Of a DNA stretch of 64,000 nucleotides, positions 48,999 through 58,024 are shown one piece after another. Every line of letters starts with the position of its first letter. Position 1 is the stretch's first letter. This DNA is from UBA7446 sp965656545. GTDB lineage: Bacteria > Bacteroidota > Bacteroidia > Flavobacteriales > Flavobacteriaceae. The stretch is taken from the NCBI GenBank assembly GCA_965656545.1, contig CBFHKZ010000002.1, positions 186,001 to 250,000 of the forward strand. Reading direction: 5' to 3'. The notes beneath the pieces were generated by a model. It did no database searches. It saw only the letters and a list, made by a program, of their open reading frames with translations, and was not told where the DNA came from. The position numbers and the translations under genes are program-made.

Positions 48999-50047
48999 TT
49001 CTGATAGAAATCAAAAGCCTCTAGGATAAGTTCCTCTGAAGCTGATTGGTTCCAAACAGGTTCACCTATAGATTTCAAAAGCACAAATAGCACATTGCCA
49101 TTTTCGTTTTTCTTGTCATGCGTTAGCATTTTAATCACTTCTGTAATTGTTTCATTATCAAAAGAAACCTTAGGGTAAATACCATGAAAAACGTTTTTGA
49201 TTTTACGTGCTGCTTCTAGCGACAGCCCTGATACCTTAACAGAGAGAAAAGCCTCCAATATCATTCCTATTGCAATGGCTTCGCCGTGTAGCAATCTGGT
49301 TTTGTTCTGAGCTGTTAAAAAATGGGATTCTACCGCATGTCCTAGCGTATGGCCGAAGTTTAAAATCTTACGTAATCCTTGCTCGTCTATGTCTTCAGAG
49401 ACTACTTTAGCCTTAACACCAACAGAGTGATGTATGTGTGGTAATATTTCCTCTTTATTCAAATAACCGCTTAGTGCCTCAAAATAGGCAGGCTCTTGAA
49501 TAAGTCCGTGTTTGAGCATTTCTGCATAACCGCTGCGGTATTCTGAATCGGGTAGGGTTCCCAAGAAATCGGTATCAACGAGTACCATTTTAGGCTCTCT
49601 AATAATACCCACTTGATTTTTAAGTGCACCCAAGTCAATTCCCGTTTTACCGCCAACAGAAGCATCTACCATCGCTAGCAATGAAGTAGGGATGTTGATA
49701 AAGTCAATACCACGTTTAAAGGTACAGGCGACAAATCCACCTAAATCGGTTACCACACCGCCACCAATATTGATGAGTAAGCTCTTTCGATCGGCGCCCA
49801 TTTCAGATAGGCTATCCCAAAGCGAAACGCAGCTTTGAATGTGTTTGTTTTCTTCACCTGCTAGCATTTCAAGTGTCTTGTAATCGAATTGAATCTTCAA
49901 ACTAGCATGTGGCAAGCAGTGCAGGCTGGTGTTGTTGTCTGTTAACACAAAAACAGCGGAGTAAGCATTGGCCTTAACGCAACTGTTGAGTGCATCCCAA
50001 CAATCCGATCCAAAAATAACTTCACTGTGTTTTGTCTTGACAACCAT
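48995..50047 (-). CDS. aroB: 3-dehydroquinate synthase
   Basis: 350 residues. Second step of the shikimate pathway. NAD motif GGGVVTDLGGFVACTFKRG (in part), metal-binding GSVGGKTGIDLG-like region (DASVGGKTGID), SGYAEMLKHGL, and His motif LNFGHTLGHAVE with LLHGEAIAIGM. Start ATG 50047. Divergent from proline dehydrogenase. Confidence 0.96.
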   Translation of the reverse strand: MVVKTKHSEVIFGSDCWDALNSCVKANAYSAVFVLTDNNTSLHCLPHASLKIQFDYKTLEMLAGEENKHIQSCVSLWDSLSEMGADRKSLLINIGGGVVTDLGGFVACTFKRGIDFINIPTSLLAMVDASVGGKTGIDLGALKNQVGIIREPKMVLVDTDFLGTLPDSEYRSGYAEMLKHGLIQEPAYFEALSGYLNKEEILPHIHHSVGVKAKVVSEDIDEQGLRKILNFGHTLGHAVESHFLTAQNKTRLLHGEAIAIGMILEAFLSVKVSGLSLEAARKIKNVFHGIYPKVSFDNETITEVIKMLTHDKKNENGNVLFVLLKSIGEPVWNQSASEELILEAFDFYQN

Positions 50048-50086
50048 ATCAGTTGGCGAAAATACTGCCTTTTTGGTTTATTTTCC

Positions 50087-50094
50087 TAATTTTG
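50087..50094 (+). promoter_or_regulatory. -7 box TAATTTTG upstream of proline dehydrogenase
   Basis: Exact TAnnTTTG match 31 bases before the TTG start. No matching -33 at 17-21 bases. It supports the TTG at 50126 over internal starts. Confidence 0.4.
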
Positions 50095-50125
50095 AGAAGT
50101 ACTTGATATTTTAAACAATCCGTAT

Positions 50126-51286
50126 TTGGACCATACATTACCTCAGTATCCGCACAAATCAACACGCGAATTAAGGACTTCGCTCTTTTTGTTCCGTTTG
50201 CTTTCGAGGCGTTTTGTTGTGCGCACTTCTCTATACGTATGGCGGTTTTTACAACGCATGCGTTTCCCCATGAAATACCTCATTAGCTTTACAGGCTATG
50301 AGCAGTTTTGTGCAGGACAAGACGTTTCTTCATGTGCGACCATGACAGAGAAACTTGCGAAGCATCAGGTCTACAGCGTATTGGATTACGCAAACGAACA
50401 CGCAACATCAGCAATCGATTACGACCACAATGCCGCAGTGGTCTTGGAAACCATAGAAGCGGCTAAAAATAATCCGACATATCCGTTTGCAGTAGTCAAG
50501 CCCAGTGCCATAGGCTCCTTTGAATTGTACCAAAAAATGGGGGCGGGGCATAAACTTAAGGCAAGCGAACAGCTTATTTGGACTGCCATGCAACAGCGCT
50601 TTGAGCAATTGGCAAATGCAGCTGCACAAGCGGCTGTTGTATTGATGATTGATGCGGAAGAAAGCTGGATACAAGACGGCGTGGACCTATTGGTGTTGCC
50701 TTTGCTTGTGAAATACAACAGCGATAAAGTCGTTTTGGCGCTAACCATTCAATTGTATTTAAAAGACAGAAACCTCGTTTATAAACGCCTTTTGAAGGAT
50801 GCTGATGAAAAGGGATATGTATTGGGCGTAAAACTCGTTAGAGGTGCTTATATGGAAAAAGAACGCAGCAGGGCAGCAGCATTAAAGATAAGTGCTCCCG
50901 TCTGCGAAACCAAAGATGCAACGGATATTCAATACAGGGATGCCCTTCAAAACGCCATGCAAGCCTTGGACAAACACTTCTGCATCGTGGCTACACACAA
51001 CCAATTGGATATCAATTGGGTGGTTGATTACTGTTCTAAAAACAATATTTCATTAGGTAATGCCAACCTGTGGTTTAGTCAACTTTATGGCATGCGGGAT
51101 TATATTTCCTTTTCTCTTGCAGAACAAGGCGCCAATGTTTTTAAATATGTGCCCTTTGGACCTTTGGAGCAGGCCGTACCATACCTGATGAGACGTGCAT
51201 TAGAGAACAGCGCCATGAAATCGCAGACCCTGCAAGAATGTTTGATGTTAAAAAAAGAACTGCGACGCAGAAAAATCAACGGCTAA
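50126..51286 (+). CDS. putA: Proline dehydrogenase (single-domain ProDH)
   Basis: 386 residues from TTG 50126, giving the family-like opening (STRELRTSLFLFRLLSRR). FAD-TIM barrel: LMIDAEESWIQ, KLVRGAYMEKER and ATHNQ, ending with RRALENSAM. Oxidises proline to pyrroline-5-carboxylate; the P5C dehydrogenase is separate. It lacks the PutA DNA-binding and aldehyde domains, so the symbol is loose. Overlaps the small membrane-protein gene on the other strand by 11 bases. Confidence 0.9.
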   Translation: MDHTLPQYPHKSTRELRTSLFLFRLLSRRFVVRTSLYVWRFLQRMRFPMKYLISFTGYEQFCAGQDVSSCATMTEKLAKHQVYSVLDYANEHATSAIDYDHNAAVVLETIEAAKNNPTYPFAVVKPSAIGSFELYQKMGAGHKLKASEQLIWTAMQQRFEQLANAAAQAAVVLMIDAEESWIQDGVDLLVLPLLVKYNSDKVVLALTIQLYLKDRNLVYKRLLKDADEKGYVLGVKLVRGAYMEKERSRAAALKISAPVCETKDATDIQYRDALQNAMQALDKHFCIVATHNQLDINWVVDYCSKNNISLGNANLWFSQLYGMRDYISFSLAEQGANVFKYVPFGPLEQAVPYLMRRALENSAMKSQTLQECLMLKKELRRRKING

Positions 51287-51599
51287 AGTAGGCCGTATCT
51301 GTACATTTTTTGACTGAAAAGCGCTTGTCATCAATTTCCATGACGTACACATTGCAAGAATCGGTGCCAATGTTACTTTCGCTAAAGTCCACGGTTGTTC
51401 TAGCAAACCATTGCAAGGTGTCTTGAATGGGGTAGAAGTCGTTTTCAAACACCCATTCCTTCTTTTGAATATCACTTTTAACACGTGCCGATGGACTGTA
51501 GTTACACTGCGTTCTTTTTCCGTTGAAGAAGAAAAACAAAAAAATAAGTCCGACTGAAAAGCCGCCCAAATAATAACCCAACCTCTTTATAAAGCTCAT
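51276..51599 (-). CDS. Small single-helix membrane protein
   Basis: 107 residues. One N-terminal TM (YYLGGFSVGLIFLFFFF) followed by a periplasmic or cytoplasmic domain with CNYSPSARVKSDIQKK and DSCNVYVMEIDDKRFSVKKC, which recalls DUF4258-like proteins of flavobacteria; I am unsure of that name. Sits after tsaE with four bases overlapping, same direction as porX-tsaE. Confidence 0.65.
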   Translation of the reverse strand: MSFIKRLGYYLGGFSVGLIFLFFFFNGKRTQCNYSPSARVKSDIQKKEWVFENDFYPIQDTLQWFARTTVDFSESNIGTDSCNVYVMEIDDKRFSVKKCTDTAYFSR

Positions 51600-52000
51600 A
51601 TGAATAAAATATTTCTAGTACTGTCGTTTACATGTTTCAATGTTATGGTGTGGTGCGGCTGTGTTATTAGCGTCATGGCTATTTCTGGCCATTCGATAAA
51701 GCAATAACCTCCACTGTGTAGGTATTCTTCAAACCCAAATTCTTGTAATTCCTCTGAATTTTCAATGCGATATAAATCCAAATGAAAGGCTGAAGCATTT
51801 GCCACGCTGATCTCGTTCACTATTCCGAAAGTAGGGCTTGAAACTTCCTCATTGCTTCCCAACTGTTTGACAATTGCCTTCACGAGCGTTGTTTTACCTG
51901 CACCCAAATCTCCTTTGAGTAAAATAACTTTATGTTCAAATACAGCAACCAGCGATTCGGCGATTGCATCAATTTGATTTAAATCATAATCTTTTACCAT
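51596..52000 (-). CDS. tsaE: tRNA threonylcarbamoyladenosine biosynthesis ATPase TsaE
   Basis: 134 residues from ATG 52000 (MVKDYDLNQID); a longer frame to 52048 overlaps porX and has no family features. Walker A KGDLGAGKTTLVKAI, SSPTFGIVNEI, HLDLYRI and the late EWPE motif, all standard. Works with TsaB/TsaD on tRNA t6A. It lies 14 bases after porX, so one transcript. Confidence 0.95.
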   Translation of the reverse strand: MVKDYDLNQIDAIAESLVAVFEHKVILLKGDLGAGKTTLVKAIVKQLGSNEEVSSPTFGIVNEISVANASAFHLDLYRIENSEELQEFGFEEYLHSGGYCFIEWPEIAMTLITQPHHTITLKHVNDSTRNILFI

Positions 52001-52014
52001 AAAGCAAAAGTAAA

Positions 52015-53562
52015 CTACTTGGGAGAAAACACCGCAAAAGGAATGCACATCTCTTCCAACGAAATACCGCCGTGTTGGTAGGTATTGCGAAAATGGTTTA
52101 CAAAGTGATGGTAACGTGTAGGATAAATCAGGTAGTAGTGTTCTTTGGCAAAGGCAAAAGAACTGCTCATATTGATGGAAGGCAAACCAAAACTTTTGGG
52201 ATCTGAAACCATCATTACGTGCTTGTCATCTGTTTTAAGACGACGCCCTGTTTTATAGCGAATATTCGTGCTGGACTCACGATCGCCAATTATTTTAGCA
52301 GGCTGCTCCACATTTATGGTGCCGTGATCTGTGGTAATAATAAGTTGATAGCCTTTTTGTTGTGCGGTTTTAATGATGTCTAGCAACAGGCTGTTTTGAA
52401 ACCAGCTTTTAGTAAGCGAACGATATGCCTTATCGGAATTTGCCAATTCTTTAATTACATCCATCTCCGTTTTGGCGTGTGAAATCATGTCGACAAAATT
52501 ATAGACAAGTACTTGAAGACCGTCTGCGGGATCTGCCTTAAGCGTATCTAAATACTTACGGGCTTCATGGGGTTTGTTTACCTTGGTATAGGCGTGTTTC
52601 ATGTTTAAACCTAAACGATCCAATTGAGCACCCAAAAATTCGTGCTCATGCATGTTTTTACCTCCTTCATCGATGTCATTTTTCCACCATTGGGGATATT
52701 TTGTTTCCATTTCAGCGGGCAGTAGTCCAGCAAAAAAGGCATTGCGCGCATACTGAGTGGCAGTTGGGAGTATGCTGAAATATGAGGTTTCCATTTCTGT
52801 TTTGTAGTAGGGCGCAATAATGGGGGATATGGAAATAAACTGATCGTATCGCAGGTTGTCAATCATCAGTAACAAGGTCGGCGTGTTGTTTAGTTTGGGT
52901 GCGACCAGCTTTTTAAACACTTGATTTGAAAAAAGCTTTTCCTCTTCTTCATCAAAGAGCAAATCGGCATAATGCTTCTCAACAAAGCGTGAAAAAGCAA
53001 TATTGGCTTCCGTTTTTTGATAGGTAAATATTTCTTTGAGTTCTGGCGAATCAATACTGTCGATTTCCATTTCCCAATACAAGATTTTTTGATACACATC
53101 ACTCCAACTACTAAGCGATTCCGCTTCCATCAAGTCTGTGCTTAATTGCCGAAATGACTGCTGATAGGTAGCAATTGTTTTTTCGGTCACAAGTTTACTG
53201 GCATCCAAATTCTTTTTAAGGGCGAGTAAAATTTGGTTTGGATTTACAGGCTTGATGAGGTAGTCGGCTATTTTAGCACCAATGGCTTCCTCCATGATGT
53301 TCTCTTCCTCGCTTTTGGTAATCATGATGACAGGCAGTCCAGGGTGGTCTTGCTTAATTTCACTCAACACCTCTATGCCTGACATGCCGGGCATGTTTTC
53401 GTCTAATAGAACGATATTAAAACTTCTGTCTTTTAGTAGCGATAAGGCGTCTTGACCACTGTGTGCTTTTGTGACATGATAGCCCTTTTGGCTTAGGAAA
53501 ATAATGTGGGCTTCTAACAAATCTATCTCATCGTCAATCCACAAAAGTTCAATCGGCTGCAT
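52015..53562 (-). CDS. porX: PorX: response regulator with PglZ-type phosphodiesterase domain
   Basis: 515 residues. REC domain at 1-120 with acidic pair D10/D11, phosphoacceptor D54 (VLLDENMPG), T82 and K104 (DYLIKPV). A helical linker follows, then a PglZ/alkaline-phosphatase-like domain: LLMIDNLRYDQF (metal Asp235), LPTATQYARN (nucleophile Thr region), IITTDHGTI (Asp/His). This is the layout of PorX, the type IX secretion regulator of Porphyromonas. The partner PorY kinase and other T9SS genes are not in this window. Divergent from the HD gene, cotranscribed with tsaE. Confidence 0.95.
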   Translation of the reverse strand: MQPIELLWIDDEIDLLEAHIIFLSQKGYHVTKAHSGQDALSLLKDRSFNIVLLDENMPGMSGIEVLSEIKQDHPGLPVIMITKSEEENIMEEAIGAKIADYLIKPVNPNQILLALKKNLDASKLVTEKTIATYQQSFRQLSTDLMEAESLSSWSDVYQKILYWEMEIDSIDSPELKEIFTYQKTEANIAFSRFVEKHYADLLFDEEEEKLFSNQVFKKLVAPKLNNTPTLLLMIDNLRYDQFISISPIIAPYYKTEMETSYFSILPTATQYARNAFFAGLLPAEMETKYPQWWKNDIDEGGKNMHEHEFLGAQLDRLGLNMKHAYTKVNKPHEARKYLDTLKADPADGLQVLVYNFVDMISHAKTEMDVIKELANSDKAYRSLTKSWFQNSLLLDIIKTAQQKGYQLIITTDHGTINVEQPAKIIGDRESSTNIRYKTGRRLKTDDKHVMMVSDPKSFGLPSINMSSSFAFAKEHYYLIYPTRYHHFVNHFRNTYQHGGISLEEMCIPFAVFSPK

Positions 53563-53567
53563 ATATG

Positions 53568-53575
53568 TATCTTTG
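53568..53575 (+). promoter_or_regulatory. -7 box TATCTTTG for the HD-domain gene
   Basis: Exact TAnnTTTG match 18 bases before GTG 53594. It lies just outside the porX ATG on the other strand, and argues against an in-frame start at 53504 that would overlap porX. Confidence 0.5.
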
Positions 53576-53593
53576 TACGTAATTTTTTATAAA

Positions 53594-54811
53594 GTGAAAC
53601 TCACTCAATACAACGACCCAATTTACGGTTTTATTACAATCCCAACTCCGTTTATTGGCAAACTTATCAATCATCCATACGTGCAGCGCTTGCGTAGGAT
53701 AAAACAGATGGGCTTATCTTTTTTGGTATTCACCGCAACAGAGCATACCCGTTTTCAACACGCTTTGGGTGCCATGCATTTGGCCACCAAAGCAGTTGCA
53801 AGCCTTCGCAAACAAGGGATTCAGATAAACGACAGCGAAGCCGAGGCACTTTACGCAGCACTGCTCTTGCACGACATTGGACACGGCCCTTTTTCACATG
53901 CGCTAGAGCACGCGCTACTACCTGACACGGCACACGAAAAAATATCTTTGGTACTGATGCGTGATTTGAATCGTGAATTTGAGGGTAAACTTGATTTAAC
54001 GATTCAAATGTTTACCAATACATATGCACGTGGGTTTTTTAACCAACTTATTTCCTCGCATATTGATTTGGACAGGTTGGACTATTTAAAACGAGACAGT
54101 TTTTATTCAGGGGTTACGGAGGGTAATATCAACTCAGAACGCTTGATTACCATGATGACAGTTAAGGAGGATACCTTAGTCTTTTTTACCAAGGCCATTC
54201 ATTCCATTGAAAAGTTTTTACTCGCCCGCCGTATGATGTATTGGTCGGTTTATCTGCACAAAACAAGCTTTGTTGCTGAGGAGTTGTTGATTCGCTTTTT
54301 TAAGCGTTTTGACCAGTTGGATGATGCAACCAAGACTTCTTTGGGTACGGCTGCCTTAGCAGGTATTGCTAACAATAAAAATGCGGAATTAGAAGATAAA
54401 ATTCCATATTTCATACAATTAGACGATAACGATATTTGGGTTACCCTTAAGGCAGCAAGCCATTGCGAAGATGCCATTTTAGCCGCACTGGCAAATATGA
54501 TTTTAAATCGTGATTTACTCAAAATTCAGATTGCCAACCAACCCATTGGCAAAACTGAGTTGACAGCCAAACGACAGTTTTTTATGGATAAGCTAGGTTT
54601 TTCGGCAACGGAAATTGACTATTTCGTTTTTTCTGGAAGCCTAAGCACGCAGGGCTATAATTTAGATGAGCAACCCATCAAATTATGTTCTCTCGATGGA
54701 GCGCTAACTTTATTCGATGCGTCTTCTGAAAACGCACATTTCCCCATACTCACAAGAAAGGATTATAAGTACTTCTTGGCATTCCCAAAACAAGACGGAT
54801 ATTTTTCGTAA
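53594..54811 (+). CDS. HD-domain phosphohydrolase (SAMHD1/dGTPase-like)
   Basis: 405 residues from GTG 53594 (VKLTQYNDPIYGFI). HD motif set: HTRFQHALGAMHLA (His), LLLHDIGHGPFSHALEH (HD) and SHIDLDRLDYLKRDSFY (second Asp). Predicted to hydrolyse nucleotides, probably dNTPs, but unconfirmed. Conserved in this phylum directly upstream of lpxD. The stop overlaps the lpxD promoter box. Confidence 0.9.
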   Translation: MKLTQYNDPIYGFITIPTPFIGKLINHPYVQRLRRIKQMGLSFLVFTATEHTRFQHALGAMHLATKAVASLRKQGIQINDSEAEALYAALLLHDIGHGPFSHALEHALLPDTAHEKISLVLMRDLNREFEGKLDLTIQMFTNTYARGFFNQLISSHIDLDRLDYLKRDSFYSGVTEGNINSERLITMMTVKEDTLVFFTKAIHSIEKFLLARRMMYWSVYLHKTSFVAEELLIRFFKRFDQLDDATKTSLGTAALAGIANNKNAELEDKIPYFIQLDDNDIWVTLKAASHCEDAILAALANMILNRDLLKIQIANQPIGKTELTAKRQFFMDKLGFSATEIDYFVFSGSLSTQGYNLDEQPIKLCSLDGALTLFDASSENAHFPILTRKDYKYFLAFPKQDGYFS

Positions 54812-54816
54812 TTTTG
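54809..54816 (+). promoter_or_regulatory. -7 box TAATTTTG for lpxD
   Basis: Exact TAnnTTTG whose first three bases are the HD gene's stop codon. It ends five bases before the lpxD ATG (54822), suggesting a nearly leaderless message. Confidence 0.5.
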
Positions 54817-54821
54817 CGCCT

Positions 54822-55850
54822 ATGAAATTTAATGCCACCCAAATAGCGGAACTGGTTTCTGGCACTGTTGATGGTGACCCTAAAGCAGAGGTTTCTAAGC
54901 TGTCTAAAATTGAAGAAGGAACAAAAGGGAGTTTGTCTTTTCTAGCCAATCCCAAGTACACCCCTTTTTTATACAGCACAGCTGCTACCATAACTTTGGT
55001 CAGTGATGACTTTGTGGCTGAAAAAGATTACAAAACAACCCTTATTCGTGTTGCCGACCCCTATGAGGCCTTTTCAAAGTTGTTAAATCACTATAACGAA
55101 ATCAAGCATGTGCCTACGCCAAGCGTTTCTGAAAAGGCATTTGTTTCAGATGATGCTTCCTGCTCAGATGGTATAGCTATCGGAGATTATGCACACATTG
55201 GCGCACATACGACCATTGGAAAAAACTGTGTGATTCAACCACAAGTATTTATTGGTGAAAACGTCAGTATAGGCGATAACACCATCATTCATGTTGGTGC
55301 ACGCATTCTTGACGATACCGTTATCGGAAGCGATTGCGTTATTCAAAACAACGCCGTTATTGGTGCCGATGGTTTTGGATGGGCACCCAATGAAAGCGGT
55401 TCATACGATAAGGTTCCACAGACGGGCAATGTAGTTCTTGGCGACCACGTTGACATTGGTGCAAACACCACAATTGACCGTGCAACACTTGGATCGACGC
55501 GTATTGGAGAGGGGGTCAAGCTTGACAACCTTATCCAAATAGGACATAATGTTGAAATTGGCGCACATACCGTTATTGCAGCACAAACAGGTATAGCAGG
55601 ATCAACCAAGATAGGGACGCACTGCCAAATTGGTGGACAGGTTGGCATCAGTGGTCATTTGACCATTGGAAACCGAGTTGGTATTCAAGCCAAATCCGGT
55701 ATTTTAAAAAACATTAAAGACGATTCAAAAATCATGGGGTATCCGGCCTTTGACTATACAGCATTTAATAAGTCGTATGTGCATTTTAGAAATTTACATA
55801 CGCATATTACAGATTTGCAATCCCTAAAAAAGAAACTTAACCATGACTAA
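54822..55850 (+). CDS. lpxD: UDP-3-O-acylglucosamine N-acyltransferase LpxD
   Basis: 342 residues from ATG 54822 (MKFNATQIAELVSG). A longer frame from 54717 lies inside the HD gene and is not used. N-terminal domain, then left-handed beta helix hexapeptides (IGAHTTIGKNCVIQPQVFIG-like, in pieces), with NAVIGADGFGWAP, DRATLGSTRIG and IGHNVEIGAHTVIAAQTGIAGST containing the catalytic His. Third step of lipid A synthesis. First gene of the lpx-efp-suc-fab run. Confidence 0.97.
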   Translation: MKFNATQIAELVSGTVDGDPKAEVSKLSKIEEGTKGSLSFLANPKYTPFLYSTAATITLVSDDFVAEKDYKTTLIRVADPYEAFSKLLNHYNEIKHVPTPSVSEKAFVSDDASCSDGIAIGDYAHIGAHTTIGKNCVIQPQVFIGENVSIGDNTIIHVGARILDDTVIGSDCVIQNNAVIGADGFGWAPNESGSYDKVPQTGNVVLGDHVDIGANTTIDRATLGSTRIGEGVKLDNLIQIGHNVEIGAHTVIAAQTGIAGSTKIGTHCQIGGQVGISGHLTIGNRVGIQAKSGILKNIKDDSKIMGYPAFDYTAFNKSYVHFRNLHTHITDLQSLKKKLNHD

Positions 55851-57243
55851 ACAAACAACTATCTCCAAGGCTGTTTCGTTAAGCGGTGTTGGAATCCACA
55901 CAGGAAAAAAAGTTAAACTCACATTCAAGCCAGCACCAGTTAATCATGGCTATGCCTTTTCACGTGTTGATTTAGAAGGAAGTCCCATCATAAAGGCAGA
56001 CGCCAACTTGGTGGTAAACACAACCAGAGGCACAAACCTTGAAAAGAATGGCGTAAGCATACAAACATCAGAGCATGTTTTGGCCGCACTTGTTGGGCTG
56101 GAAATAGACAATGTTTTAATAGAATTAAATGCATCTGAACCACCCATCATGGACGGTTCTTCTATCCATTTTGTTGAAGCCTTATTGAAGGCTGGCATCG
56201 AAGAACAAGACGCTGAAAGGTATGAATATGTGGTTCGTGAAAACATCACATTTGCTGATGAAGAAACCGGGAGTGAAATAACCGTTATTCCAGCGGATAA
56301 TTATCAGGTTACCACCATGGTCGACTTTGGTACCAAAGTTCTTGGGACGCAAAACGCAAACCTAAAAAACCTCGCTGACTTTAAGGATCAATTTGCCAAC
56401 GCACGCACCTTTAGCTTTTTGCATGAAATAGAATCATTACTTGAACACGGGCTCATCAAAGGTGGCGATCTCAATAACGCCATTGTGTATGTAGACAAGG
56501 AGCTTTCTGAAGAGACCATGAGCAAGCTTTGCAAGGCTTTCAACAGAGATAGTATTTCAATGAAGCCTAATGGCATTCTAGATAATCTGACATTAAAATA
56601 CCCCAACGAAGCTGCACGTCATAAGTTGCTAGACGTGATTGGTGATTTGGCACTAGTGGGCTGCCGTATTAAGGGCAAGGTCATTGCAAACAAACCCGGT
56701 CACGGCACCAATACAAATTTTGCCAAAAAGCTCGCTAAAATCATCAAACAAGAAAGACGCAATCGCGTACCTGAGTTTGATTTAAACGCTGAGCCAGTAA
56801 TGGACGTAAATGCCATTATGAATGTGTTACCACACCGCCCTCCCTTCTTGTTGGTAGACAAGATTTTGGAATTGAGCGACACGCATATCGTAGGAATGAA
56901 GAGCATCACGATGAATGAGCCCTACTTTGCAGGACACTTCCCTGGACAACCTGTTATGCCCGGCGTACTTCAGATAGAGGCCATGGCGCAAGCAGGGGGT
57001 GTATTGGTATTGAATACCGTTCCAGATCCAGAAAACTACCTTACATTTTTTATGAAAATTGAAAATGCCAAATTCAAGAACCCCGTTGTTCCTGGAGATA
57101 CGCTTATTTTCAAAATGGAATTATTATCGCCCATACGCAGGGGTATTTGCCATATGCAAGCCGTAGCGTATTCAAGAGGCAGGGTTACAACAGAGGCTGA
57201 AATGATGGCTCAAATTGTACGAAAAGATCAAGTCAAAGTATGA
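55843..57243 (+). CDS. lpxC/fabZ: Bifunctional LpxC deacetylase / FabZ dehydratase
   Basis: 466 residues. LpxC part (1 to about 310): TISKAVSLSGVGIHTGKK, SEHVLAALVGL with zinc His, LDVIGDLALVG and KPGHGTNTNFAKKL. FabZ part from about 315: IMNVLPHRPPFLLVDKI (catalytic His) and YFAGHFPGQPVMPGVLQIEAMAQ with the catalytic Glu (given in pieces). This fusion is a signature of Bacteroidota. Joins lipid A deacetylation to fatty-acid dehydration. Overlaps lpxD by eight bases and lpxA by four. Confidence 0.98.
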   Translation: MTKQTTISKAVSLSGVGIHTGKKVKLTFKPAPVNHGYAFSRVDLEGSPIIKADANLVVNTTRGTNLEKNGVSIQTSEHVLAALVGLEIDNVLIELNASEPPIMDGSSIHFVEALLKAGIEEQDAERYEYVVRENITFADEETGSEITVIPADNYQVTTMVDFGTKVLGTQNANLKNLADFKDQFANARTFSFLHEIESLLEHGLIKGGDLNNAIVYVDKELSEETMSKLCKAFNRDSISMKPNGILDNLTLKYPNEAARHKLLDVIGDLALVGCRIKGKVIANKPGHGTNTNFAKKLAKIIKQERRNRVPEFDLNAEPVMDVNAIMNVLPHRPPFLLVDKILELSDTHIVGMKSITMNEPYFAGHFPGQPVMPGVLQIEAMAQAGGVLVLNTVPDPENYLTFFMKIENAKFKNPVVPGDTLIFKMELLSPIRRGICHMQAVAYSRGRVTTEAEMMAQIVRKDQVKV

Positions 57244-58022
57244 ATCAACCATTAGCATACGTACATTCAGATGCGAAAATTGCAAAGAATGTCGTAATAG
57301 AGCCTTTTACCACAATTGATAAAAACGTGGTGATAGGTGAGGGGACCTGGATTGGTCCGAACGTAACCATTATGGAAGGTGCGCGAATAGGGAAAAATTG
57401 CAGTATTTTCCCTGGTGCTGTCATCAGTGCTGTGCCGCAAGACCTTAAGTTTAATGGAGAAAAAACAACCGCTGAAATAGGTGATAACACAACCATTAGA
57501 GAATGTGTTACCATAAACCGTGGCACTACTTCAAGAGCCAAGACCAAAATCGGAAAGCACTGCCTGATTATGGCTTATTCTCACATTGCGCACGATTGTA
57601 TAGTGGGTGACCATTGTATTTTCTCAAACAACAGTACGCTTGCAGGGCATATTTCTGTAGGCAATCACGTTATTCTGGCTGGAATGACGGCCGTACACCA
57701 GTTTTGTTCCATTGGCGATCACGCTTTTGTTGCAGGCGGTTCATTGGTACGTAAGGATATCCCGCCATTTGTAAAAGCAGCTCGTGAGCCGCTTTCCTAT
57801 GCGGGTGTTAATTCTGTTGGTTTAAGACGTAGGGGCTTTGATTCAGATAAAATCAAAGAAATTCAGAGCATTTACCGCATCCTCTACCAAAAGAATTTTA
57901 ACAATACGCAAGCAACACAGATTATTGAGGCCGAAATGGAAGCATCAACGGAAAGAGATGATATCCTTCAGTTTATCAGACTATCACAGCGCGGTATTAT
58001 GAAAGGATATATTCAAAACTAA
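57240..58022 (+). CDS. lpxA: Acyl-ACP--UDP-N-acetylglucosamine O-acyltransferase LpxA
   Basis: 260 residues, full length. Beta-helix hexapeptides, conserved DLKFNGEKTTAEIGDNTTI, ECVTINRGT and LIMAYSHIAHDCIVGD with the catalytic His, and the QFCSIGDHAFVAGGS region. First step of lipid A synthesis. Coupled to the fusion gene by ATGA. Confidence 0.97.
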   Translation: MNQPLAYVHSDAKIAKNVVIEPFTTIDKNVVIGEGTWIGPNVTIMEGARIGKNCSIFPGAVISAVPQDLKFNGEKTTAEIGDNTTIRECVTINRGTTSRAKTKIGKHCLIMAYSHIAHDCIVGDHCIFSNNSTLAGHISVGNHVILAGMTAVHQFCSIGDHAFVAGGSLVRKDIPPFVKAAREPLSYAGVNSVGLRRRGFDSDKIKEIQSIYRILYQKNFNNTQATQIIEAEMEASTERDDILQFIRLSQRGIMKGYIQN

Positions 58023-58024
58023 TT

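Noticed and set aside
53504..53593. Longer N-terminus for the HD protein
   Set aside because: It would overlap porX on the other strand and precede the promoter box at 53568; no family residues are found there.
54717..54821. Longer N-terminus for LpxD
   Set aside because: Lies inside the HD gene in another frame; LpxD family starts at MKFNATQIAE.
55950..56249. Antisense frame over lpxC
   Set aside because: No evidence other than an open frame; lpxC motifs on the plus strand are complete.
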